64,000 bases of DNA from Prevotella sp. (GCA_017557405.1 JAFYYV010000006.1:1-64000), one strand, 5' to 3'; counted from the stretch's first letter, positions 52,700-61,774 are shown. The notes: generated by a model not told the origin, from the letters alone. Made by a program: numbers and translations.

Positions 52700-53109
52700 T
52701 TCTTTGCCTTATGTTCCCAAACTTTTCGTTTTTCTGTGGGAACATCATGGGAGCATGTTGGGGAGCATTCAAAGAATTATTGATGCCTTATCACGTAAAG
52801 TGTTAATTTTGAATGTGATTTTTCAAAGTTTAAAAAATCGAAAAAGACTTTAAAATCCACCATTTTCCGTATTTCATCATTCATTTTTGCTATTTCCTGT
52901 TTTTTCATGGTATTACCGATTTGGGTTTCAGTCGAAAATCGAGCCTTGCAGTCATTTTCTATCTTATACCATTACTTTCTAATATGGGCAAAAACATGAT
53001 AAAAACATACACCCACAACTGCAATTCTATCTTTTTAACAAATGTGTTAAAACCCTGTGTCTATCGGTGTTCCAACATCGTTCTACTGACAAGATGTTAC
53101 GTATTTTTG
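52700..53109. other. Non-coding AT-rich stretch between tRNA-Ser and the rep gene
   Basis: No convincing gene is seen. GTGGGAACATCATGGGAGC and GGGGAGCATTC near 52736-52770 recall sequence often found at the junction of tRNA-targeted elements in Bacteroidales, but no integrase frame remains. Confidence 0.4.
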
Positions 53110-54405
53110 CTATGTTTCGAATAAGTCTGACCCTCTCTTTCTTTCCTTCCTCGTTGACGGAGGCTGGATTGACCAGCCATAGTCTCTAAGGTTCTTCAGA
53201 AGCACATAGTCCATGATATTATTTCGTTTATACTGTTTAGTGCCTTCCATGAACTTCTTTTGATTCTCCTTTTCCTGAAGCACCTGGATCACTTGTGTAT
53301 AGCTGTCTTTGAATCTTTTGGACTGCTCATATATCTTCAACATGTAGTAGTTCACCTCTTTCTTTGTAAGATAGCGTGATAGCATGTTGAACACGATTAC
53401 CTCTTGATGCTCCAGTCCATACCAGACATTGGAGTGGAGTTTCTGTGCAGGTGTTTTCCTCTCTATTCTCTCCTTGTCAGTTGATTCGTATGGATCAAGC
53501 GGGATGTCCCCTCTTTGCCACGGCCTTTGTTCTCCGGCCTTTGGATGCGATTTCGAATAGATATAGATGATGACGGACTGTACCTTACCTCCCCTGCCTG
53601 CCCTTGGTCCAGGCTGGAAGTCGAACCAGAATTCTGAAGCATGGTTTTCATACATCCAAAACAGCTCTTTCTGTGCCTGTTCGAGGATGTTGCACTTGAT
53701 AGAATTATAGTTCTTGAAAGACATGGATTTCTGTATCTTGCCTGTCCTTTCATCCTTTATCTCGTCAAGGTTGAAAAGCCTTCTGAATTCATCAAGGGAG
53801 ATGGGGACAACCCTTTTCTTAAAAGTAAGCCCTTGTGACTTGGCTATGGGTGACGAATACCTGAAGTTTCCCCCGTACTTACAGCATACTTCGTACATCT
53901 TTTGTGAGTATTTGGAGCGCAGCTTCATGGCAGTTCCGATGTCAAATGGTGTGAAATCCTTTGTGAGGTTGATAAGGAATGGCATTATCTCTGGTGATAT
54001 TCTCACCTCATAGCGGTCTTCCTGTTTGTTATAGAAGAAAGTGTCCACCCAGTGGGCTTTACCTTCAATAGTTCTGCCATCAGGCAGCTTTTTGGAGATG
54101 GGGACAAACTTTTGACCAAGACTGCTAAGAACTTCATAAGTCCGAGGCACGTTCTTCTTACCACCTATGATACCTAAATCACTGTCTTTCAGATAAAAAT
54201 ACAACTCTTTCCAATTCTCTGGCACACCAAGTCCTTTCTCCGTGAACTTATGCTTCACTTCCGCTGTCAGAAAGTACATGGCTCTCCGCTCCAGGAGATT
54301 GTAAGCGATTGGAGAATTAATGATGGCATTACTCCAGCTTACATTCTCATGGTTGATCTTGGCCAAGTCAATCAATTGGAATATTTCTTCTTTCAGCTTT
54401 GGCAT
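53110..54405 (-). CDS. Rep_3-family plasmid replication initiator
   Basis: 431 residues from 54405 (MPKLKEEIFQLIDLAK). The open frame extends 23 codons upstream, but that part looks non-native. FDIGTAMKLRSKYSQKMYEV, followed by CCKYGG, is the hallmark of the Rep_3 winged-helix initiators, and PISLDEFRRLFNL matches the second winged-helix domain. Such proteins bind iterons and start plasmid replication. Four iterons lie about 275 bases upstream (54681-54765). A plasmid replicon in a chromosomal setting suggests an integrated plasmid. The C-terminal 100 residues (TRKERKRGSDLFET end) are basic and less typical. Confidence 0.85.
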   Translation of the reverse strand: MPKLKEEIFQLIDLAKINHENVSWSNAIINSPIAYNLLERRAMYFLTAEVKHKFTEKGLGVPENWKELYFYLKDSDLGIIGGKKNVPRTYEVLSSLGQKFVPISKKLPDGRTIEGKAHWVDTFFYNKQEDRYEVRISPEIMPFLINLTKDFTPFDIGTAMKLRSKYSQKMYEVCCKYGGNFRYSSPIAKSQGLTFKKRVVPISLDEFRRLFNLDEIKDERTGKIQKSMSFKNYNSIKCNILEQAQKELFWMYENHASEFWFDFQPGPRAGRGGKVQSVIIYIYSKSHPKAGEQRPWQRGDIPLDPYESTDKERIERKTPAQKLHSNVWYGLEHQEVIVFNMLSRYLTKKEVNYYMLKIYEQSKRFKDSYTQVIQVLQEKENQKKFMEGTKQYKRNNIMDYVLLKNLRDYGWSIQPPSTRKERKRGSDLFET

Positions 54406-54680
54406 AGTCGTATCGATGTTCCGTGGTACCCTACGGAAGGTTATTGATTTCAGGCAGCAGTACCATCCAGACACTCTGTGCCGGTTCTGCCTGACATACC
54501 CTTACTCTTAGTTCCCGGTATGTTCACTGCAAAATTAGTTTTTCTTTTGCTTCATGCCAAATTATCAGATTGTTAATGAATTTAACAAAACGACATGTCT
54601 CCTACAACGGTCTGACCGTATTGTGATTGGTTTTGTCTGACTTTTGTATCATTACATAAAGCATGGTAATCATCAAAAAG

Positions 54681-54765
54681 TGGCGCAAAACCTTGCAAGT
54701 TCAGCGCAAAACCTTGTAACTTGTGGCGCAAAACCTTGCAAGTTCAGCGCAAAGCCTTGCAAGTT
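54681..54765. repeat. Four plasmid-type iterons
   Basis: Four direct repeats of 21-22 bases share GCGCAAAACCTTGCAAGTT (one A to G, one TAACTT variant), at 54681-54701, 54702-54722, 54723-54744 and 54745-54765. They are contiguous and lie upstream of the rep gene, where Rep binding sites and an origin are expected. Confidence 0.85.
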
Positions 54766-54839
54766 CCATTCCTAAGTGCCTGTCTATTAACGTGATTATC
54801 GTACCCTTAAATAAAGCTTTTGAAATATAGAATAAATAA

Positions 54840-55310
54840 AGCTTTATGAAACTTTGAACAGGAGGGATAAGAAGTAGCCAGATGATGCACTTCTTTCATT
54901 GTTTCAGTATCAAGGATTTATGGTGGGCAGTCCACTTTTCATGCTGCCTTCCCCATTGTCTTAGCCTGTTGAACAATAAGATATATACTAAGAGATTTTA
55001 TTTGTATCAGGTAGGGTGCTCCAGATCGTGAGATGAGTAGCACTCGTTTGATAATTTGTATTTTTTCATTTTTGAACTATTCAAACAATTAATAGTTGTC
55101 TTTTATAAGTTTTGTATTGTTTATCTTTGTCATTTTGCATCTTTGTATTATTGAATATTTAATAATTTGAAAATTGTATTTTTTCATCTTTTCAATTATT
55201 CAAAACATACAAAGATAATCTTTTCAATATTTCATCTTTATATTATTTAAAGTATTGAAAATTAGATATTTGCAATTATTGTAATAAGGATTATTTAACA
55301 GAATATCTTG
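54840..55310. other. AT-rich region upstream of the mobC-like gene
   Basis: Very AT-rich DNA, especially 55040-55280, with recurring ATCTTTGTATTATTGAAT-like and TTTCAATATTT-like words. There is no open frame of note. It could be the melting region of the plasmid origin or a partition or transfer site. A possible -7 box, TACCTTTG, lies at 55343-55350. Confidence 0.45.
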
Positions 55311-55495
55311 ACCTATAATGGCTGGGCTTCACAATGATTGATTACCTTTGCATGTGTGACAAGTAATATGTTTGGAGATTGTTTAGCAAGTTGTACTTTT
55401 GTGGCCACAAAACACCTTTCAGGAACACTGGTCCAAAAGTTTACTTGCCAGCAGAGCTGGGAAAATGCTCGCAACTCACATTTTTATTTAATGAT

Positions 55496-55879
55496 ATGGA
55501 TAATAGAACGATTGTATGTAAGGTAAGGCTAACGCCTGACGAACATGATCTTTTCAAAAGAAAAGCATCAGGCTATCAAACGATGAGCGGCATGATACGT
55601 GATGCCGTCAGACAGTTCAATGACATTGGGACTGTTAAACGAATAGAGGCCCTGAATGAAATGACAGACCTTTATAAGAAGTATCAGCAGGAGTTGAGTT
55701 GGCTTGGTGGCAACTTTAACCAGGCAATGAAAAGAGCGAATGAGTTGGCCATTGGTGATGCACTAAGTCAAGACTATTACGAAAAGGTCATCATTCCCCA
55801 AGCAAGACGCATTCTTGAGTTTCTGGAGGAACTGAAAGACGGGCAGACAAAAATAGTCAAGAAACTTATAAAGCTCTAA
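55496..55879 (+). CDS. MobC-like plasmid mobilization accessory protein
   Basis: 127 residues from 55496; the open frame extends upstream into AT-rich DNA, but the sequence before MDNRTIVCKVRLTPDE looks non-coding. The N-terminal part fits a ribbon-helix-helix DNA-binding fold (VRLTPDEHDLFKRKASGYQT, then MSGMIRDAV). LSWLGGNFNQAMKRANELA matches the conserved LGxNxNQxxKxAN signature of MobC proteins, which help the relaxase at oriT. No relaxase follows, so the mobilization module is incomplete. Confidence 0.8.
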   Translation: MDNRTIVCKVRLTPDEHDLFKRKASGYQTMSGMIRDAVRQFNDIGTVKRIEALNEMTDLYKKYQQELSWLGGNFNQAMKRANELAIGDALSQDYYEKVIIPQARRILEFLEELKDGQTKIVKKLIKL

Positions 55880-55894
55880 TCTCTACCCCCAATG

Positions 55895-56090
55895 TGATTG
55901 TTGTGGAATTCTTTTTCTTTGTCCTTTTTATTATTTCAATAATTACAATTTTTATCTTTTTATATTTTGAACTTTTGCTTTTTTGATATTATCAAGTATT
56001 GATAATTGTATCTTTGTATTTTTCAATTTTTGTATTTTATCAAATTGATATTTTGAATATTTCAATTTCGCGCATTATATATTTAAATAG
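55895..56090. other. AT-rich region downstream of the mobC-like gene
   Basis: More than three-quarters A+T with repeated TATTTTGAA, TATTTCAAT and GTATCTTTGTATTTTT words like those on the other side of the mobC-like gene. No gene is visible. Confidence 0.45.
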
Positions 56091-56153
56091 GGCATATATG
56101 ATTGCAACGATTCTCCATTCAAGCATTAATTTTTCCGAAATACTATTACAATT

Positions 56154-56570
56154 CTTGTCTACTTTTTCGTTCATTCTAGCGTGAAATAGGGGGAGAAAAA
56201 GCGATTTTCATGCTCTTCTCCCCCGACTTTTGAGGAGTGGAATTGCAAGAAGCGGCTTCTTATACCCTTAGAAGCCGCTTCTTATCCGCTCACTTGCCGC
56301 ATCTGACCGCCACAGAAGCTACACCTGACAGTCTCATATGCCGCTTCTGACAGTCTCATATGCCGCTTCTGACAGTCGAAAAACCACGTTTTAAGGGGTG
56401 GGAAGATGTGAGAAAAACGGAAAGGCTACGGGTAGGCGACGGTACGTCGGGAATGGTCGTTGAAAACCAGCAACTTCCGAAAATGTCTATTTTTTGCGTT
56501 TTTTCGGCCAATATCCCGTTCGCTTCAAACAATGGCCCGTTTTTAGGGGGCAAAATTCAGAATTGTCTTG
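56154..56570 (-). repeat. Dispersed 22-nt-array element, copy 3 (inverted)
   Basis: Read on the minus strand: GACAATTCTGAATTTTG, then the segment with CATTTTCGGAAG, then six 22-nt units exactly (56376 down to 56245), then about 95 bases ending CTAGAATGAACGAAAAAGT and GACAAG. A REP-like palindrome (56419-56459) is nested in it. The ends ACAATTCT and AGAATTGT are complementary. It starts 23 bases after the stop of the TPR/HTH gene. Confidence 0.85.
56419..56459. repeat. REP-like palindromic repeat nested in copy 3
   Basis: GGAAAGGCTACGGGTAGGCG with GGTACGTC and GGGAATGGTCG is the reverse complement of the core found at 28627-28659 and 41889-41920. Confidence 0.7.
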
Positions 56571-56592
56571 ACAAAAGAAGAGGGCCTCCTTC

Positions 56593-58152
56593 CTATGCGT
56601 TATTCTTCAACCGATGGCGATAGCTGCGGATGGTTGAACTTGACACGCGCAACAAAGCCTGAATCTGCTGGTCGTCGAGTCCAATGTGCTGCAGAACCAA
56701 GTAGGTCGTGTGGCGCAGCGTCGGAGAGTTGTACGGCTTGCACAGGCGGGCGAAGTCAAGCGGATTGGTGAACGCGAAGTAGTCTACAAAGGCCTGCTCA
56801 TTTGTCGTGTCGAAGTCCGTCATGTTGCCGGCCAAGATCTTTTCGTAGACCTCTTTCCCACTGCCGAGTTTGGCCGCCGTAGCCTCCTTCATCAGAGAAA
56901 CTTGGCGGCGCAGTGTGTCTATCTCCTGTGCATAATCCTCACCCGTAGATTCCAAGAACTCTATCCGCTTTCGCGCCTCGTCCATCTGCTCGATTTCCTG
57001 ATTGACGGCGCTACGATACTTCTTCATCCTTTTTATATTATTGAGAACCACCACCAGCAAGACGGCCACCAATGCCAAAGCAGCCAATGCCGTCTTCAGC
57101 CAGAATGCCTTGCGGTCGGTCAGTTTCCGCTCGGTCTGGGCCTTATCGTATTTCTGTTGAATCATGCCCATTCTCTGGTTGTCCACCTGTTTGCTATAGG
57201 CGAAGAGCGCGCTGTCGGCCTTCTCTTTCAAGGCGTATGCCAGTCGGAAGTCGCCACGTTGGGATGCCAACGCCGAAAGGTGGCTGTAGGCCTGCTGGGT
57301 GGTGGAGGCTTGCCCGAATGTCAGCGCGTGCTCCCAATGCTTCCGTGCCTCTGCCGTGTCGCCCTGCCCCAATGCTGCGCGCCCCATCATCACGTAGTGC
57401 GTTGCGATGGGCTTCAGCTTAACAGCCTTTTGTAGATATTGTTCGGCCTCCGCGTATTCCCCCCGCTCTATCAGGTCGTTCGCAAGGTTAGCATAATAAT
57501 GGGCTGTGTTTGACGTGTCTTTCTCCATCAGTTCCATGCACAATCGTCGGTAGTAGGCCATGCTGTCTTTCATGTTGAGGGCATAAAAATTTGATGCGAT
57601 GACATCATACGAACGGCAGAGGCGGCTGCTGTCGCCCATCAGTAGGGAACTCTGCATGAACAGCCGCGCATACCGCAGAGCCAAGTCGAAATTATGGGAT
57701 TTGTGGTTGAGATAGGCCAGATTGTCGTAGACCCTGTTTTTCAGCAGCTCATTGTCGATGCCGTCCAGCAGGTTCTCAGCCTCTTTCAGGTAGAACGCAG
57801 CGCTGTCTCCCTCCTCTTTCCCAGCAAGCATCACCCCTTTGTAGAAACAGGACTGGGCAAGGTGCGGTTTGTCGCCCTTCACCTTGAAATAGCGGATGCC
57901 CCTGTTGATGAGTGAGTCAGAACCGACAGGCTTGTCCAGCTTCACTTGTGCCTGCGTCACGAGCAGGGCATACAAGGCAGCCTCCTGTTCTTTCAGGTCG
58001 GCTGGGGATAGTGTTTCCAAGATGCGGAGCGAACTGTCGGCATGCTCCTCCATCATGTTTTCTGCCTGCTCCAACAGCTGGCGGTTGTCGGAGTGAAATG
58101 TGCAGCCTGCAGCCAGCACGGCGCAGAGCATCAACGTAACGGTTTTTCTCAT
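56593..58152 (-). CDS. Membrane-anchored TPR/HTH regulator
   Basis: 519 residues. A signal peptide with lipobox LAAGC (Cys17) is followed by helical TPR-type repeats (about 25-330; DLIERGEYAEAEQYLQKAVK and RAALGQGDTAEARKHWEHAL). One membrane helix (about residues 350-370, LKTALAALALVAVLLVVVL), a coiled coil (about 375-440) and a C-terminal helix-turn-helix-like end follow (HTTYLVLQHIGLDDQQIQAL, then LRVSSSTIRSYRHRLK). This layout, with periplasmic sensing and a cytoplasmic DNA-binding end, is common in Bacteroidales regulators. It is divergent from the exported-protein cluster and probably controls it. Confidence 0.8.
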   Translation of the reverse strand: MRKTVTLMLCAVLAAGCTFHSDNRQLLEQAENMMEEHADSSLRILETLSPADLKEQEAALYALLVTQAQVKLDKPVGSDSLINRGIRYFKVKGDKPHLAQSCFYKGVMLAGKEEGDSAAFYLKEAENLLDGIDNELLKNRVYDNLAYLNHKSHNFDLALRYARLFMQSSLLMGDSSRLCRSYDVIASNFYALNMKDSMAYYRRLCMELMEKDTSNTAHYYANLANDLIERGEYAEAEQYLQKAVKLKPIATHYVMMGRAALGQGDTAEARKHWEHALTFGQASTTQQAYSHLSALASQRGDFRLAYALKEKADSALFAYSKQVDNQRMGMIQQKYDKAQTERKLTDRKAFWLKTALAALALVAVLLVVVLNNIKRMKKYRSAVNQEIEQMDEARKRIEFLESTGEDYAQEIDTLRRQVSLMKEATAAKLGSGKEVYEKILAGNMTDFDTTNEQAFVDYFAFTNPLDFARLCKPYNSPTLRHTTYLVLQHIGLDDQQIQALLRVSSSTIRSYRHRLKNNA

Positions 58153-58259
58153 TTAGCGTTCTTTTTCCTGCGAAGTTATCACAAATTTCTGATTCCAAAG
58201 AAAAGAAAACAGAAAAAGTGCATATTTTTTTGAAGCAGCATCCGAAACACCGTTGAGAA

Positions 58260-58354
58260 GCGTTGCACTTGTCACTTTTTTATGGCACGAAAAAATGGAT
58301 TGAAACGACTGATAATCAAACCGTTACAATGATAAAACGGGGTGCAACGCACCC
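58260..58354. promoter_or_regulatory. Inverted repeats between regulator and protease cluster (candidate operator)
   Basis: GGGTGC-AAC-GCACCC (58340-58354) is a perfect palindrome about 20 bases upstream of the -33 box of the cluster promoter. GCGTTGCAC at 58260-58268 is the exact complement of GTGCAACGC at 58342-58350. Candidate binding sites for the TPR/HTH regulator. Confidence 0.55.
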
Positions 58355-58374
58355 TGAAAAAAGTTCGCAAAACA

Positions 58375-58406
58375 TTTGGAGGGAATGGGGATAAATCCTA
58401 ATTTTG
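58375..58406 (+). promoter_or_regulatory. Promoter of the exported-protease cluster
   Basis: TTTG (58375-58378), a 20-base spacer, then TAATTTTG (58399-58406). It lies 40 bases before the preferred ATG at 58447. Confidence 0.7.
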
Positions 58407-58446
58407 TGAAAGACAAATGAGTATAAACAATCAAAATTTTACAAAA

Positions 58447-58845
58447 ATGAAAGCAATAACCTTGAAAATCGCCATGCTATTGATGGTAGTAGCATCACTG
58501 ATGGTGTCCAATGAATGCAAAGCACAACAACCAGACACCTTGAACATTCCTATTCTTTATCCTCTTCCCGATGATCCTCCTCCACTTCCTGACAAATCCC
58601 CTATTCATTCCGGCGTGTGGGGTTCTGTGGCAGCAAGCCAACAACTAACCATGTGGATATCAAATGAAATTGTTATCGTTGAAGTTAGGGTCCATCTGAA
58701 TGGTATGCTTATTGTCACCGATGATGCACCTGTTCTCATAAACGACACCTTGTGTTATGACCTCTCGGCATTCGGCAACGGAACATACACCGTCGAACTT
58801 TATGCTGATGACCAGACTGTCTATGTAGGGCAATTTGACATTTAA
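58447..58845 (+). CDS. Small exported beta-sandwich protein, DUF3244-like
   Basis: 132 residues from 58447; an ATG at 58417 would put ten hydrophilic residues before the signal peptide. The signal peptide ends CKAQ. The mature part is one Ig-like domain (IVIVEVRVHLNGMLIVTDDA, then LINDTLCYDLSAFGNGTYTVEL, given as LINDTLCYDLSAF and GNGTYTVEL, then QFDI), resembling DUF3244 domains of Bacteroidales. First gene of the AT-rich exported-protein cluster. Confidence 0.7.
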   Translation: MKAITLKIAMLLMVVASLMVSNECKAQQPDTLNIPILYPLPDDPPPLPDKSPIHSGVWGSVAASQQLTMWISNEIVIVEVRVHLNGMLIVTDDAPVLINDTLCYDLSAFGNGTYTVELYADDQTVYVGQFDI

Positions 58846-58879
58846 TTAATTATTTGGATTGAAATTATTCAAAAAGCGT

Positions 58880-59359
58880 ATGAAAACAAAACTATTTTTC
58901 CTTTCCGCCCTGCTCCTTGCAATGCTGGGAGTCTGCGGATGCGGTGGCGATGATGACGATAAAACAACTTTTCAATCACGTTGGTCGGGATGTAAAAATG
59001 AATCTTATGACACGCGTAGCGGCAATCAGTTACCTTGGGACGAAGAGTGTGTCGAATACGAAGCCAAAGACGGAGGCCGGCTATACTTGAAGCATGTGAA
59101 CGCACTTTTCAATTGTGCTACGGAGAATGTGGAAGTGATAACCTCTGTCAATGGAAACCACATCAATATCGTTGAACACGCAATTGGAAATATGTCGGCC
59201 AACTGCATCTGCCCTAGCGATGTGGAATGTCTTTTGAGCGGTCTTTCAAAAGGGGAATACTCTATCTCTATCTTTAGAGAAAGGATCAGCGAAGCTGATT
59301 TGCAGTTCAGTTTCTCTATTGATTATGAAGAATCACTTAAAGGTATATTAAAAAGGTAA
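58880..59359 (+). CDS. Small lipoprotein of unknown function
   Basis: 159 residues from 58880 (an ATG at 58859 adds seven basic residues). The signal peptide ends in LGVCGCGGDDDD, a lipoprotein-type end with an acidic spacer, which in Bacteroidetes often directs surface exposure. The mature domain has four cysteines (SGCKNES, EECVEYE, FNCATEN, CICPSDVECLL region) and beta structure. The family is not recognised. It lies 5 bases before the peptidase gene. Confidence 0.65.
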   Translation: MKTKLFFLSALLLAMLGVCGCGGDDDDKTTFQSRWSGCKNESYDTRSGNQLPWDEECVEYEAKDGGRLYLKHVNALFNCATENVEVITSVNGNHINIVEHAIGNMSANCICPSDVECLLSGLSKGEYSISIFRERISEADLQFSFSIDYEESLKGILKR

Positions 59360-59364
59360 CAAAT

Positions 59365-61722
59365 ATGAATAGACTTATATCCATTTTTTTTGCTTTTATT
59401 TTTTCTATATGTATTTCATATTCTCAAGATATCAAGCTTCTTACATGTGAAGATGCATGGAAAATAATAAAAGATAATGTGTTATTTAATCGTCTTGAAA
59501 GCATTAATGTTTACGCCTGTGATACAATATTATCTGCAAACAGTGATATTTGTACATTCTCACAAAATGAGAAATCTCCATCATTTGCTTCTTGGTTCTT
59601 TTTCATTGACGACATACCTTATGCTAATTGGGAACATCCCTGTCGGTATGTATTTGTTAATATTAAGGACGGAAGGTTTGAAATTCAAAATAGGATGTTG
59701 CCACCGTCATTAGAAAACATGAAAAGACTTATAAGTATAAAAACGAATTCTTTAAATACGAAAGCAACGTCTCCTAATGGCTTAATGGCAAATGTAAATA
59801 ATAGTAAGACAGGTAATTATGCAACGACATCAAATGAACATAATTATGCAATTATCATCAATGGTGGTATCAACAAATATAGCAATCATATTAGATATTG
59901 GAATGATTGTTCATATATTTATTCTTCTCTAATCAATAATTATTACTATAAAAAAGAAAACATATTCGTTCTAATGTCTGATGGGACATCGCCTGAAGAT
60001 GACCGCTTATTATATGATGGCATAACAACAGATTCGTCACCTTTGGACTTAGATGGAGATGGGGTTGACGATATTGGTTTTGCCGCTACACCAAATAATA
60101 TCTCTCTTGTTTTTGATTCATTAAGCAACATTTTAACTTCGATAGATACACTATTCATCTACACAATCGATCATGGTGGTAGAACGAGTGGACATTCCGC
60201 ATATCTATATCTATGGAACTCTATAATTACAGACGTGGATTTTGCGCAAGAAGTTGAGAAAGTAAATGCAGGAAAGATAATTGTTTGTATGGGACAATGC
60301 TATAGTGGCGGATTTATAGACAATTTAGAAGCCTCTAATAGAGTAATTATGACCGCTTGTAGATATGATGAAGTCTCTTTCACTTCAAATGGTATTTATG
60401 ATGATTTTGTTTATCATTGGACATCTGCTATTAATGGAGCTGTAGGAACGGATACCAATAATGATGGATTTGTATCAGTAGAAGAGGCGTTTACTTATGC
60501 AGAAGCGAATGACAATACTCAAGAGCATCCCCAATATTCATCACAACCAATAGTTCTAGGAAACAATATAGCCTTAAGCAATTTTTATATAGGAGATATG
60601 GAAGTGAAAGATTACTTATATAACTCTTCTTTTAACAAAATAACCCCCCTTTCACCTTTTTTGGATATTATATGGACACTTTCTGGCTATAATGCACAGA
60701 ATTTCATAATAGAAGGTAATACTCCGACAGCAAACCAATGCAGGATAACCAGAAAGAGTGGTGTGGATTTCAGTGGTTCCTACAATCTCACACTGACCGC
60801 ACAAATTATGCACAATGGAGTCCTCATCAAGACAATCAGCAAACAACTTATAGCGCCTTACATAGAGGGTAATGTCGTTCCATGTGGCTATAATGTCTAT
60901 TCTGTGGTACCTCATGAGGCAAATAGTACGATAGAATGGGAGGCGGAGGGTAGTAACATCACTTCACCCACAGACCCGTTGCCTTCACTTCCGCCCGAAG
61001 ATCCATATGCTTATGTCATAGCGAACACGGAAGGTCGTGATATTTACGGAACATTGACGGCCACGGTAAAAGTAGGCGGCAGCGTGATTGGCACATTGGA
61101 GAAGGTTCTTGACATGTCGGGGCTTTTCTCCGGAACATGGTGGCAGCAAGCTTCTGCTTTGGATACCACAAACACTAGCCCTGCAGTATTCCACCATCAG
61201 GATATGTTGGACATTGTTCCAGACCGAACAGTATATCTCCAGTCGGATGACTTTATTGGAGCAAACATTACAAAGACTATCAACAACATGATTGCTTTGG
61301 GATGGTCAAATAGTAATGGTATAATATCTTTCACCCCTCTCTTACCAATAAACGGTGGCCTTGGGAGTATTACGATAGAAGGGACTTATCCCAATAGTTG
61401 CAGGCATTTCAAGTTGCGTCTCCTTACGATGAGCAATTTTGACGATCCCATTCTCTTGTCTATCAATCCATCAGGGCAAACATGTGGTTTTTCACTTATC
61501 TCGAATCAAAGCGCAGAACATTCCACATCATCAAATTCAGATATACCAACAGAATGGCGATTGACGATTACCAAGAGTGAAACAGGCAGGAGGGTGTTTG
61601 ATTCTGCCGTTTCAGGAATGTCAAAGACCATTAATACCACAGAATGGAGACCGGGTGTGTATATTGCGGTAGCCCAAGTGGGAAAATATACTTTGTCGGG
61701 TAAATTTGCAATAGAGCGATGA
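59365..61722 (+). CDS. Exported legumain/caspase-like (C13-type) cysteine peptidase with T9SS tail
   Basis: 785 residues with a signal peptide (ending SYSQ). The peptidase domain (about residues 150-410) shows the caspase-fold dyad: His270 in FIYTIDHGGRTSGH and Cys312 in IIVCMGQCYSGGF, the HG/CxSG arrangement of C13 and related clan CD enzymes. DLDGDGVDD (about 230) and DTNNDGFVS (about 370) look like calcium loops. Beta-sandwich domains follow, and the last 80 residues (TITKSETGRRVFD; NTTEWRPGVYIAVAQVGKYT and LSGKFAIER) are a T9SS type A sorting domain. It is probably a secreted, calcium-stabilised cysteine protease. Clan CD includes the gingipains, but this is not a close gingipain. Confidence 0.82.
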   Translation: MNRLISIFFAFIFSICISYSQDIKLLTCEDAWKIIKDNVLFNRLESINVYACDTILSANSDICTFSQNEKSPSFASWFFFIDDIPYANWEHPCRYVFVNIKDGRFEIQNRMLPPSLENMKRLISIKTNSLNTKATSPNGLMANVNNSKTGNYATTSNEHNYAIIINGGINKYSNHIRYWNDCSYIYSSLINNYYYKKENIFVLMSDGTSPEDDRLLYDGITTDSSPLDLDGDGVDDIGFAATPNNISLVFDSLSNILTSIDTLFIYTIDHGGRTSGHSAYLYLWNSIITDVDFAQEVEKVNAGKIIVCMGQCYSGGFIDNLEASNRVIMTACRYDEVSFTSNGIYDDFVYHWTSAINGAVGTDTNNDGFVSVEEAFTYAEANDNTQEHPQYSSQPIVLGNNIALSNFYIGDMEVKDYLYNSSFNKITPLSPFLDIIWTLSGYNAQNFIIEGNTPTANQCRITRKSGVDFSGSYNLTLTAQIMHNGVLIKTISKQLIAPYIEGNVVPCGYNVYSVVPHEANSTIEWEAEGSNITSPTDPLPSLPPEDPYAYVIANTEGRDIYGTLTATVKVGGSVIGTLEKVLDMSGLFSGTWWQQASALDTTNTSPAVFHHQDMLDIVPDRTVYLQSDDFIGANITKTINNMIALGWSNSNGIISFTPLLPINGGLGSITIEGTYPNSCRHFKLRLLTMSNFDDPILLSINPSGQTCGFSLISNQSAEHSTSSNSDIPTEWRLTITKSETGRRVFDSAVSGMSKTINTTEWRPGVYIAVAQVGKYTLSGKFAIER

Positions 61723-61732
61723 AACTGGTAAA

Positions 61733-61774
61733 AAACGGAGAAATCTGATGCGAGATAGCAACGTTTCTCCGTTT
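61733..61774 (+). terminator. Terminator after the C13-type peptidase gene
   Basis: AAACGGAGAAA and TTTCTCCGTTT form an 11-bp stem followed by TTTTTAT, 11 bases past the stop. Confidence 0.8.

Noticed and set aside
52562-52783. Open frame of 73 codons starting in tRNA-Ser
   Set aside because: It overlaps the tRNA and its terminator; it is a by-product of the tRNA sequence.
52860-53000. Decayed integrase next to tRNA-Ser
   Set aside because: AT-rich sequence gives no frame with recombinase motifs on either strand.
56245-56376. Regular 22-nt repeats considered as a CRISPR array
   Set aside because: The units are contiguous without spacers, vary in sequence, and no cas gene is present.
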